Source: Nisaea nitritireducens (GTDB lineage Bacteria; Pseudomonadota; Alphaproteobacteria; Thalassobaculales; Thalassobaculaceae). From it: a stretch of 64,000 nt of DNA. Location: the NCBI RefSeq assembly GCF_014904795.1, contig NZ_JACZFS010000008.1:17399-81398 (forward strand), written 5' to 3'. The first letter of the stretch is position 1, and each line of letters starts with the position of its first letter. The notes below the pieces were generated by a model that did no database searches, was not told the origin of the DNA, and worked only from the letters and a program-made list of their open reading frames with translations. The position numbers and the translations under genes were made by a program. Positions 1 through 7,608 of the stretch are shown in pieces.

Positions 1-607
1 TGATCATCGCGGTGATGAAATCGTGTTCCTGCTCAAGCAGCAGCGGGAACGAAATGACCGTGGCCGAGAACAGAATTAACGCGAGCACGGCACCGAAAAT
101 ATGCCCGAGGATGAGAAAAGCCAGGCCGTCATAAGTGGTCAGGATCACGGTCAGAAAACCGTCAAAACTCGTAAATGATTGAAAACCAAGAAAAATCGCG
201 AGAAGAACGCGGACCTGATACATCCACATGATCAGCATGAACATGGTGACAAAAGCCATCCAGCCGAGCTCGCGCCTCCGTTGGGCGAAGATGACGTCGA
301 GAACGTCTTTCCACACCAGATCCTGACCCGCGGAGAGCCGGCGACTGACCTCGTATAGTCCAACAGCGGCAAACGGTCCGATCAGGGAAAAGCCCACCGC
401 GGTCGGGTAGGCAAGGTAGGACAGCCCCAAGGCCCAGGTCATGGCCAGGATGGCTATGCCGCCGAGGGCGAAAAAGCCGCCGAAGAACAATCCGAATCCC
501 GGAGCTCTGCGGAAATCCTTCCAGCCATCGCTCAGCGCGGCTCTGAGATCGGCAACTGTTCCGGCCCGAATGGCTATTTTTGGAGGGTATGCCGTTTCGG
601 ATGTCAT
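1..607 (-). CDS. DUF2189 domain-containing membrane protein (5' part; runs off the window)
   Basis: The reading frame stays open from an ATG at 607 to the left edge, giving 202 complete codons, so the C-terminus lies outside. A GGAGGA ribosome-binding site sits 6 nt before the ATG. The visible protein has a short polar N-terminus and then four to five hydrophobic segments, roughly residues 36-80, 110-140 and 160-195. The central stretch with GPFAAVGLYEVSRRL and the segment SFPLLLEQEHDFITAMI are typical of the DUF2189 family of alphaproteobacterial inner-membrane proteins, whose function is unknown. It is divergent from the TRAP operon at 889, and the palindrome at 772-794 lies between them. 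The family call rests on remembered motifs. Confidence 0.85.
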   Translation of the reverse strand, partial: MTSETAYPPKIAIRAGTVADLRAALSDGWKDFRRAPGFGLFFGGFFALGGIAILAMTWALGLSYLAYPTAVGFSLIGPFAAVGLYEVSRRLSAGQDLVWKDVLDVIFAQRRRELGWMAFVTMFMLIMWMYQVRVLLAIFLGFQSFTSFDGFLTVILTTYDGLAFLILGHIFGAVLALILFSATVISFPLLLEQEHDFITAMI

Positions 608-771
608 GCTCAGTCCTCCCATAATCTTTTTCCGCTGATTCTATGCCTTCCCGTCGCTGAGAGGAAGTGCCTGGGCGTATTGCCTGTGCGGCGTCCGGCA
701 TAGTCTCATTCCTGATTGTCAGTGCTCCGCGAACGCAATCGCTTGACCGCTTGCCAATTGCGGATATTTTG

Positions 772-794
772 TTTGCGAAACGCAATTTCGCAAA
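772..794. promoter_or_regulatory. Palindromic operator candidate, TGCGAAA-N5-TTTCGCA
   Basis: Two perfect 9-bp arms, TTTGCGAAA (772-780) and TTTCGCAAA (786-794), flank a 5-nt spacer. The site lies between the divergent DUF2189 gene and the TRAP operon, about 95 bp before the TRAP start codon. The same core with the same spacing recurs at 50950-50968, and with two changes at 10142-10160, so it is probably a repressor operator and not chance. The rest of the 608-888 gap shows nothing else I can name. Confidence 0.6.
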
Positions 795-888
795 AGTGCG
801 GCGTCATCAACAAGTCGCACTTTGCAAGGGGTCCGGACCGCAAGACATCGCGAAACCGGGCCGCCAGGGAGCCTAAAGGAGGATTTTC

Positions 889-2049
889 ATGGGCATTACT
901 CTGCATTCAATCCGGCGTGCTGCGCTCGCCGGAGCTGCTTTCACCGTCGCTTTTGCCGGTACGGCCATGGCCGATGCCAAGCTGCCGAAACAGTTGGCCT
1001 GGACGGCTTACGGCACCGGTACCGCCGGCTACAATCAGTCTGTCGCCATCGGCGGCGCACTGAAAACCAAACTCGGCGTCAACCTGCGTGTCCTGCCGGG
1101 CAAGAACGACGTTTCCCGCACAGAGCCGTTGCGCCAGAAAAAGGTTCAGTTCTCGGCGACCGGCGTTGGCGCAAGCTTCATGGCGCAGGAAGGTGCTTTC
1201 GACTTCGGCTCCAAACGCTGGGGCCCGCAGCCGATCCGCACGCTGATGATGAACAACGGTGCAATTGGCCTCGCCGTTGGCGTTGCCAATGACATCGGTG
1301 TCAAGGAATACAAGGATCTGAAAGGCAAGCGCGTTGCCTGGGTCAAGGGCTCGCCGTCCCTGAACGTCAACACCGGGGCCTATCTCGCTTTCGGTGGTCT
1401 GACCTGGGATGATGTTGAGAAAGTCGAGTTCGGTGGCTTCGGTGCGTCCTGGGCCGGCATGGTGAACGGTCAGGTCGACGCGGCCTTCGCTTCCACCAGC
1501 TCGGGCAAGGCCTACGAAATGGAAGCCAGCCCGCGTGGCCTGCTGTGGCCGCCGCTCCCGGCGAGTGACAAGGACGGCTGGGCGCGCATGAACAAGATTG
1601 CGCCGTTCTTCCAGCCGACCAACGCAACCGTTGGCGCCACCATCAAGAAGGAAAGCCCGATTGCGACCGGTGCGTACCCGTACCCGGTTCTGGTCGCTTA
1701 TCCGGAGCAGGACGAAGACCTCGTCTACAACATGACCAAGGCGATGGTTGAGCTCTTTGACGACTATGCTGGCAAGGCACCGGGCATCAATGGCTGGGCG
1801 CTGGACAAGCAGAACCTGAAATGGGTCGTCCCGTATCACGCTGGCGCCGTCAAGTTCTACAAAGAGGTCGGCAAGTGGGGTGACGCAGAAGAGGCGCACA
1901 ACAACGGTCTGCTGAAGCGTCAGGACGTTCTGCAAAAGGCCTGGACCGATTTCCTCGCCAAGAACGTCGCCGAAGACGCTTGGGCAGCCGAATGGCGCAC
2001 TGCCCGCCATGCAGCGTTGAACGCCGCCGGTCTCGACGCGGTTTTCTAA
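889..2049 (+). CDS. TAXI-family TRAP transporter solute-binding protein
   Basis: This is the periplasmic binding subunit of a tripartite ATP-independent (TRAP) transporter, 386 aa. Residues 1-28 form a signal peptide with a twin-Arg/hydrophobic core and an AMA cleavage site before DAKLPK. The mature part starts with the TAXI-type GTGTAGYNQSVAIGGALK segment and continues with the two-lobed NMT1/TAXI fold. An AGGAGG ribosome-binding site precedes the ATG. The fused permease follows 94 bp downstream, separated by a GC hairpin. TAXI proteins bind small dicarboxylates or amino acids such as glutamate. The substrate here cannot be read from the sequence, but the downstream M19 dipeptidase might point to an amino-acid-like ligand. 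Confidence 0.93.
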   Translation: MGITLHSIRRAALAGAAFTVAFAGTAMADAKLPKQLAWTAYGTGTAGYNQSVAIGGALKTKLGVNLRVLPGKNDVSRTEPLRQKKVQFSATGVGASFMAQEGAFDFGSKRWGPQPIRTLMMNNGAIGLAVGVANDIGVKEYKDLKGKRVAWVKGSPSLNVNTGAYLAFGGLTWDDVEKVEFGGFGASWAGMVNGQVDAAFASTSSGKAYEMEASPRGLLWPPLPASDKDGWARMNKIAPFFQPTNATVGATIKKESPIATGAYPYPVLVAYPEQDEDLVYNMTKAMVELFDDYAGKAPGINGWALDKQNLKWVVPYHAGAVKFYKEVGKWGDAEEAHNNGLLKRQDVLQKAWTDFLAKNVAEDAWAAEWRTARHAALNAAGLDAVF

Positions 2050-2076
2050 GCCTGTAGATCTTCTTTCGATGTCAGG

Positions 2077-2099
2077 GGACGGCGCACGGTGCGCCGTCC
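2077..2099 (+). terminator. Intercistronic GC hairpin between TRAP binding protein and permease
   Basis: A perfect 10-bp stem (GGACGGCGCA and TGCGCCGTCC) closes on a CGG loop, with no T-run after it. In this position it probably stabilises the upstream mRNA or causes partial termination, so that the binding protein is made in excess over the permease. Confidence 0.6.
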
Positions 2100-2143
2100 T
2101 CAGACGCTTTCATATACAGTATTTGTGAGTTGAGGCGCTCCAC

Positions 2144-4147
2144 ATGAGTGAGCAAGTTTCCCCGTCGTCCGGCATGGATAACGACAATGATGGCGATGCC
2201 GGAGAAAAGCAGCGCACACGCGCGCTAAGCGGCGTTGCCAAATGGATCTTCATCCTGTTCACCGCGGCGGCCGTCCTGCTGTCCGTCAATCAGCTCTTCA
2301 ACTTTCAGTTCTTCGCCGGAGTTGTGATCCTGGAAGGACGTTATCTCTTCCTGCTCGCGGGATTATTCCTGTCTCTCACATTCCTGTCTTTCCCGCTGCG
2401 CGGTGAGGCAGGTGTCTCGGTTGCCTGGTATGACTGGGTGCTGGCCGGGCTGGCAGTGGGTGTCTCGGGCTATTTCGCTTACACGGCCGACCTCAGCCTT
2501 GAAGAGGGATGGGAATATGCGCCGCCGGAAACGGCCCGCTGGATTTCCTTCCTGTTCTGGGCGCTCATCATGGAGGCGACCCGGCGTGCTGGCGGTCTGG
2601 TGATTTTCCTGATCGTCTTTGTGTTCTCGCTCTACCCGACTTTTGCCGACGTCATGCCGGGCCCGATATCGGGTTTCGCCCAGCCTTTCGTCGACGTGAT
2701 CCCGTATCACATCATTTCCTCCGAGAGCTCTTTCGGCATCCCGATGCGGGCTTTCGGCAATCTGGTGATCGGCTTCATCATCTTCGGCGCGGCCCTGCAA
2801 TATACCGGTGGCGGCGCGTTCTTTAACAATCTGGCGCTGGCTCTTGTCGGCAACCTACGTGGCGGTGCGGCCAAGGTGGCGATCTTCGCCTCCGGCTTCA
2901 TGGGCTCGCTTTCCGGCAGTGTTATCTCGAACGTGCTGACGACCGGCGCAATCTCCATCCCGGCGATGAAGAAGACCGGCTTCCCGGCACGCTATGCCGC
3001 CGGTACGGAAGCCTGCGCCTCAACGGGCGGCGTCCTCATGCCGCCGGTCATGGGCACCACGGCATTCGTTATGGCGTCCTTCCTTGGACGGCCCTATCTG
3101 GAAATCGCGGCTGCTGCGGCCATTCCGTCGCTGCTTTACTATTTCGGCCTGTTCATCCAGATCGATGCCTATGCGGCTCGCCACAATCTCAAGGGCATTC
3201 CGCGCGAGCAGTTGCCGTCAGTCTGGGAGACGATGAAAGAGGGCTGGTACTATCTCTTTGTCTTTGCCCTGCTGATCTTCCTGATGATGTTCCTGCGTCA
3301 GGAAACCTGGGCGCCGTTCTACGCGACAGCCCTGCTACTGATCATCAATCAGGTCTCTAAGAAACACCGGTTCGATCTGAAGGGGTTCTTCAATCTGGTC
3401 TACAGCATCGGCCGCGGGCTGACAGAACTCGTCGCGGTGCTGCTTGGTATTGGCCTGATTGTGGGTGCTTTCTCGGCAACCGGACTTGCCGGAACTCTGG
3501 TCAACGACCTGATATTCCTCGCCGGCGGCTCTGTGTTCATGCTTCTGGTTATGGGGGCGATCACAAGCTTCATCTTCGGCATGGGGATGACGGTCACGGC
3601 CTGTTACATCTTCCTCGCGGTCGTGCTCGCTCCGGCTCTGGTGAAAGCTGGCCTGAACGAGTTGGCAGTGCACCTCTTCATTCTCTACTGGGGCATGGTG
3701 TCCTACATCACACCGCCGGTCGCGCTCGGTGCCTTTGCCGCGGCGACCATGGCCCGGACCAACGCGCTTGCCGCCGGTGTCGAAGCCATGCGCCTCGGCA
3801 GCATCATCTATTTCGTGCCGTTCTTCTTCGTGCTCAATCCGGCGCTGATCGGTGAAGGTGATACGGCGGAGGTGATCGTTGTTCTGGCAACCGCGCTACT
3901 CGGTGTCTATCTCGTCGGCAGTGCCCTTCAGGGCTATATCGCCGGATTTGGCAGTATCGGGTCGGGGATGCTTCCGATGGCGGCACGAGGCCTTCTTCTG
4001 GTCGGCGGGTTGTTCTTTGCCGCGCCGGGGGACGTCATCCCAGGAGTGTCGCATCTGCACATGACGCTCATCGGCGGAGTTCTGAGCGTACCTGTTCTTC
4101 TCTTTGCCCGGATGAACCGACGGAGAGCGGAAGCGGCTATCGGATAG
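2144..4147 (+). CDS. TRAP transporter fused permease (4TM + 12TM)
   Basis: The protein of 667 aa is the membrane component of the TAXI-TRAP system, with the small DctQ-like and large DctM-like subunits fused. After a polar head of about 28 residues there are hydrophobic segments throughout. Family-typical stretches are GNLRGGAAKVAIFASGFMGS with GSVISNV (near residues 230-265), EACASTGGVLMPPVMG (near 290), and GMGMTVTACYIFLAVVLAPAL with SYITPPVALGAFAAA (near 485-540). The last belongs to the second inverted repeat of DctM. The length matches the usual 600-700 aa of fused TRAP permeases. It forms an operon with the binding protein at 889 and should import its substrate with Na+ or H+ across the inner membrane. 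Confidence 0.94.
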   Translation: MSEQVSPSSGMDNDNDGDAGEKQRTRALSGVAKWIFILFTAAAVLLSVNQLFNFQFFAGVVILEGRYLFLLAGLFLSLTFLSFPLRGEAGVSVAWYDWVLAGLAVGVSGYFAYTADLSLEEGWEYAPPETARWISFLFWALIMEATRRAGGLVIFLIVFVFSLYPTFADVMPGPISGFAQPFVDVIPYHIISSESSFGIPMRAFGNLVIGFIIFGAALQYTGGGAFFNNLALALVGNLRGGAAKVAIFASGFMGSLSGSVISNVLTTGAISIPAMKKTGFPARYAAGTEACASTGGVLMPPVMGTTAFVMASFLGRPYLEIAAAAAIPSLLYYFGLFIQIDAYAARHNLKGIPREQLPSVWETMKEGWYYLFVFALLIFLMMFLRQETWAPFYATALLLIINQVSKKHRFDLKGFFNLVYSIGRGLTELVAVLLGIGLIVGAFSATGLAGTLVNDLIFLAGGSVFMLLVMGAITSFIFGMGMTVTACYIFLAVVLAPALVKAGLNELAVHLFILYWGMVSYITPPVALGAFAAATMARTNALAAGVEAMRLGSIIYFVPFFFVLNPALIGEGDTAEVIVVLATALLGVYLVGSALQGYIAGFGSIGSGMLPMAARGLLLVGGLFFAAPGDVIPGVSHLHMTLIGGVLSVPVLLFARMNRRRAEAAIG

Positions 4148-4284
4148 GGACGGAGTTTGGTGCGGCGGGGGACGGCTCCCGACTGGCCCGTCCTGCGGCG
4201 AAAGGCATCGGCTGTGCTGGTTTACCCTGCACTTCCGTTGCCATCCGCCGCCTGCCGCGCCGCACGCTCTATCTAGGTGAGTCG

Positions 4285-4334
4285 CATAACGAAGCGATTG
4301 CTTTTGCATGACTTTTTGATGTCGCTTAGTTATG
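4285..4334. other. Long imperfect inverted repeat in the 4148-4540 gap
   Basis: The arms CATAACGAAGCGA (4285-4297) and TCGCTTAGTTATG (4322-4334) are complementary at 12 of 13 positions, with a 24-nt AT-rich loop. It lies between the TRAP permease and the dipeptidase. It could be a transcript-end hairpin for the TRAP operon or a regulator site for the dipeptidase gene. The remainder of this 390-bp gap holds nothing I recognise. Confidence 0.45.
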
Positions 4335-4540
4335 AAATCCTTGGAATTTCCACGCAAGATCAAGGCTTCGGCGCTGACTGAAAACACCTGTGGCTGAAAT
4401 CGACTGGAAAAATACCCAGCCGGGCGCGACTATGCCTTTCCATATCCTGTGAACGGAAACAGGCCGCCCAATCCTTTGGACGGAATGCTGTACTGGTTCT
4501 GCGCCCCGTTCTCTCCACACGCCTGCCTGAAGGAAGCATC

Positions 4541-5596
4541 ATGCCTGCTGACCTTATTCCCGTTTTTGATGGACATAACGATACGTTGCTCCGCCTTGTG
4601 CTGGCTGGTGGCAGTCGGGATGCGAAGAGCTTCTTCGTAGAAGGCAAGACTGGGCACATCGATCTTCCGCGCGCCCGTAAGGGAGGCTTTTGCGGCGGGC
4701 TCTTTGCCATGTTCACGCCATCCAGGCTGCTGGATGACGAAACGCTGGACCTGTCGCCGGACGACCCTGGAAACTTTGCACCGGTGTCGCGGGAAAACGC
4801 AGAGCCGTTTACCCGCAAGATGATCGATATGGCGCTCTCGATCGAGAGCCTGTCAGGCGGTGATGTCGTCATCGCTCATTCGGTCGGCGAAGCCCGGCGC
4901 GCGATGGCGGACGGAAAGCTGGCGATCATCCTTCACATCGAGGGGGTAGAATGTCTCAGCCCGGATCTCTCCAACTTGCACGAACTCTACCAGGCGGGAT
5001 TGCGGTCGCTCGGGCCCGTCTGGAGCCGGAAGAACGCGTTTGCCGACGGTGTGCCGATGGATTTTCCGGGATCGCCGGATACCGGAAGCGGCCTGACGGA
5101 AGCGGGCAGGGATCTGATCCGTGCCTGCAATACGATGGGGATCATGGTGGATCTCTCGCATATCACCGAGAAAGGCTTCTGGGACATAGCGGAGCTCTCA
5201 ACCAAGCCACTGGTTGCATCCCATTCGAACGCGCACGCGATCTGCCAGTCGCCGCGCAATCTGACGGACAAGCAATTGGAGGCAGTCCGTGCGAGCGCGG
5301 GGCTCGTCGGCATCAATTTCCATGTCGGGTTCCTGAGGCCGGACGGGGCCAAGGACGAGCGAACCGATCTGGATCAGATCGTTGCGCATACGGATTATCT
5401 GCTGGAGAAGCTTGGCGAAGACGGCGTCGCTTTTGGCTCGGACTTCGATGGTTGTACGGTGCCGGCGGCGCTTGGAGATGCCGCTGGCATGCCACGTCTG
5501 ATCGAAAGGTATAGGCAGGCAGGGTATGGTGAGACGCTGATCCGCAAGATTGCTGCGGAGAACTGGCTCTCACTGCTGGAACGGACCGGTCTCTAG
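4541..5596 (+). CDS. Membrane dipeptidase family (peptidase M19) protein
   Basis: The protein of 351 aa is a zinc-dependent dipeptidase of the renal-dipeptidase (M19, amidohydrolase-fold) family. The first metal motif is FDGHNDTLLR (HxD near residue 10). HIEGVE (near 132) supplies the bridging Glu, VDLSHITEKGFWD and SHSNAHAICQ (near 205-230) carry the other metal His residues, and GSDFDG (near 302) is the usual C-terminal Asp motif. No signal peptide is visible, so it is probably cytoplasmic. It follows the TRAP operon on the same strand after a 390-bp gap and may process a peptide or D-amino-acid-containing substrate. Family membership is firm; the physiological substrate is unknown. Confidence 0.92.
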   Translation: MPADLIPVFDGHNDTLLRLVLAGGSRDAKSFFVEGKTGHIDLPRARKGGFCGGLFAMFTPSRLLDDETLDLSPDDPGNFAPVSRENAEPFTRKMIDMALSIESLSGGDVVIAHSVGEARRAMADGKLAIILHIEGVECLSPDLSNLHELYQAGLRSLGPVWSRKNAFADGVPMDFPGSPDTGSGLTEAGRDLIRACNTMGIMVDLSHITEKGFWDIAELSTKPLVASHSNAHAICQSPRNLTDKQLEAVRASAGLVGINFHVGFLRPDGAKDERTDLDQIVAHTDYLLEKLGEDGVAFGSDFDGCTVPAALGDAAGMPRLIERYRQAGYGETLIRKIAAENWLSLLERTGL

Positions 5597-5618
5597 GGCG
5601 CGTTAACGGGAGAGAGGT

Positions 5619-5648
5619 CGTCCCGGACCCCTGATGGAGTCCGGGACG
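5619..5648. terminator. Bidirectional hairpin between convergent genes
   Basis: A perfect 10-bp stem (CGTCCCGGAC and GTCCGGGACG) with a 10-nt loop lies between the converging ends of the dipeptidase (5596) and the cold-shock gene (5659). Its position suggests transcription termination from both sides, although no clear T-run follows. Confidence 0.6.
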
Positions 5649-5658
5649 TGAATGTCGA

Positions 5659-5868
5659 TTAGTCGACTTTCAGATTGGCGGCAAAAGCCCGGCCACGGCG
5701 GGAATCTTCTTCAAGATCGAACGTGATCTTGGTGCCGTCCGGCAGGTCGCTCAGACCAGCGGTCTGAAGAGCGGTGATGTGAACGAACACATCGGCGCCG
5801 CCATCATCCGGCTTGATGAATCCGTAGCCTTTGGTGGTGTTGAACCACTTAACTGTTCCTGTCGCCAT
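5659..5868 (-). CDS. Cold-shock domain protein (CspA family)
   Basis: The protein of 69 aa is a single cold-shock (OB-fold) domain. It has the RNA-binding motifs RNP1, as KGYGFI near residue 14, and RNP2, as VFVHI near 29, and starts with the usual GTVKWFN. It should bind single-stranded RNA as a chaperone. The AAGGAG ribosome-binding site is well placed before the ATG. It lies just downstream of the RhlE-like helicase on the same strand. A cold-shock protein beside a DEAD-box helicase suggests a joint role in unfolding RNA at low temperature. Size and motifs match the family exactly. Confidence 0.97.
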   Translation of the reverse strand: MATGTVKWFNTTKGYGFIKPDDGGADVFVHITALQTAGLSDLPDGTKITFDLEEDSRRGRAFAANLKVD

Positions 5869-5944
5869 TTTCGTCTCCTTGTTAAATCAATGGCAATTTC
5901 ATGGCCGGCCCGGCCCCCCAGGTCGGCCGTGAGTCGAACGCCGC

Positions 5945-7354
5945 CTATGCAGCCTCGCGGCGTTTCGATTGCTTGCGCCGGAGAGTGTTTTCACCCCCGC
6001 CGCCATTCGGTTTCCCGTGTGCGGGCTTCGGCTTGTTGCCTGGCTTCTGCGGACGGTGGTTTGACTTCTCGTTCGATCCGTTACCGCCGCCATTGCCGTC
6101 TTTCTTCGCGAAAGACTGGCCGCCACGCCGCTTCGGACCACGGCCTTTGCCGGATCCGTTCGGACGCTGGCCGCGACGGTTGCCACCGTCGTTCGCCGGA
6201 CGACGCTCGGGAGCGGTTCCGCCGATCACTTCGATCCGTTGTCCCGTGAGACGTTCGATATCGAGCAAATAGGCGAACTCGTCCGGATCGCAGAGCGACA
6301 GCGCTGCGCCGTCGGTACCGGCCCGGGCCGTGCGGCCGATGCGGTGCACATAGCTTTCGGGCTCGTTCGGCAGCTCGAAGTTGATCACATGGGTGACGTC
6401 GCTGACATCGATCCCGCGTGCGGCGATATCCGTTGCGACGAGCGCACGGCAGGCACCGTTACGGAACCTTTGCAGGGCACGCTGGCGCGCGCTCTGGGTC
6501 TTGTTGCCATGCAGGGCTTCGGATTCGATACCGGAGGCCGTGAGCATCTTCGCAACCCGGTCCGCTTTGTGCTTGGTCCGGGTGAAAATGATGACCTTGT
6601 TGAAGTCGGGGTTCGACAGAACCTCGAGCAGGAGACCCTGCTTGGCGGAAGCCGGGACGTGGTGCACGGTCTGGTGAATGCGTTCCACGGTGAGCTGTTC
6701 CGGCGTCACTTCGACACGACCGGGTTCTTTCAGCAGGAACTGCGCCAGCTGTTCGACCTTCGGCGGCATGGTGGCGGAGAACAACAGGCTCTGCCGGGCC
6801 GACGGAACCAGCTTCGCGACTTTCCGCACGTCATGGATAAAGCCCATGTCGAGCATCCGGTCAGCTTCGTCGAGCACCAGGTGCGAGACAGAGCCGAGGC
6901 TGACGCAATCGCGTTCCACGAGGTCGAGCAGGCGGCCTGGTGTCGCGATCAGAATGTCTGCGCCGCGGCCGAGTGCGGCTCTCTGCGGGCCGAAGGCGAC
7001 GCCGCCAACGACGACAACCTTCCGCAAGCCGAGATGGCGTGTATAGGTCGCAATGCTCTCGCCGATCTGGACCGCGAGTTCGCGGGTCGGGGCGAGGACA
7101 AGGGCGCGAACGGTTTTCGGCGGCAGCTTGCGCCGGCCGGCTTTGTCCGCTTCGGCAAGGTGATGCAATATCGGCAGCGAGAACGCGGCCGTCTTACCCG
7201 TGCCGGTCTGAGCGATCGCGAGCAGGTCGCGCCGGTCCAGAACCAAGGGTATTGATTGCTGTTGGATGGGAGTCGGGGTTTCGTATCCAGCGTCTTTCAA
7301 AGCACGCAGGATGGGCTCGCACAAGGCGAGCTCTGAAAAGGTGGTAGAAGTCAC
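5945..7354 (-). CDS. rhlE: DEAD-box ATP-dependent RNA helicase, RhlE-like
   Basis: The helicase motifs occur in order: AQTGTGKTAA (I), PTRELA (Ia), TPGR (Ib), DEAD (II), SAT (III), ALVATDIAARGID (V) and HRIGRTAR (VI). A basic, Arg/Gly/Asn/Lys-rich tail of about 90 residues follows and probably binds RNA. I place the start at a GTG (7354) giving VTSTTFSEL, because homologues begin at this point. The frame is open further to 7465, but the extra 37 residues do not resemble helicases. From the GTG the protein has 469 aa. Its role is unwinding of structured RNA in ribosome assembly or mRNA decay, and the cold-shock gene follows 76 bp downstream. Confidence 0.93.
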   Translation of the reverse strand: MTSTTFSELALCEPILRALKDAGYETPTPIQQQSIPLVLDRRDLLAIAQTGTGKTAAFSLPILHHLAEADKAGRRKLPPKTVRALVLAPTRELAVQIGESIATYTRHLGLRKVVVVGGVAFGPQRAALGRGADILIATPGRLLDLVERDCVSLGSVSHLVLDEADRMLDMGFIHDVRKVAKLVPSARQSLLFSATMPPKVEQLAQFLLKEPGRVEVTPEQLTVERIHQTVHHVPASAKQGLLLEVLSNPDFNKVIIFTRTKHKADRVAKMLTASGIESEALHGNKTQSARQRALQRFRNGACRALVATDIAARGIDVSDVTHVINFELPNEPESYVHRIGRTARAGTDGAALSLCDPDEFAYLLDIERLTGQRIEVIGGTAPERRPANDGGNRRGQRPNGSGKGRGPKRRGGQSFAKKDGNGGGNGSNEKSNHRPQKPGNKPKPAHGKPNGGGGENTLRRKQSKRREAA

Positions 7355-7467
7355 AGAGTCATTTGGTCCATTGCAACGTAGCGCTATCGGGTCCGTAGAC
7401 CATAGACAGGGCATCGTATCTAGCCGTCTTCCACGCGCACTTGGAGCAAACGGAGATTTATCCAATT

Positions 7468-7514
7468 GTGGGGTAACAGAAAGTCCTACTAAGACCGTCG
7501 CGCGATTACCCCAC
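7468..7514. other. Inverted repeat upstream of the helicase gene
   Basis: The 9-nt arms GTGGGGTAA (7468-7476) and TTACCCCAC (7506-7514) are perfectly complementary and 29 nt apart. They lie about 115 bp before the chosen helicase start, where a long leader would be transcribed. The site could be an RNA structure in the 5' leader, such as autoregulation or cold sensing, or a repressor site. No further evidence is visible. Confidence 0.4.
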
Positions 7515-7608
7515 GTCGGGCATAGAATTGATGGTTAAAATGAGAGAAGTCAAGGTTTTGATTTAGCATAGCAGGAATGTGCGGCACACCGGAGTCACTC
7601 CGAATTCT

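Noticed and set aside
162..785. Open frame of 207 codons overlapping the DUF2189 gene on the same strand
   Set aside because: The DUF2189 reading frame shows recognisable membrane-protein sequence and a good ribosome-binding site; this one is Arg/Ser-rich shadow sequence.
907..2010. Long open frame on the minus strand opposite the TRAP binding protein
   Set aside because: It is antisense to a clear gene, has no family motifs or ribosome-binding site, and long antisense frames are expected in GC-rich DNA. The same holds for long antisense frames at 18029-19615, 25425-26450, 32888-34729, 45392-47152, 51413-53290 and 58905-60728.
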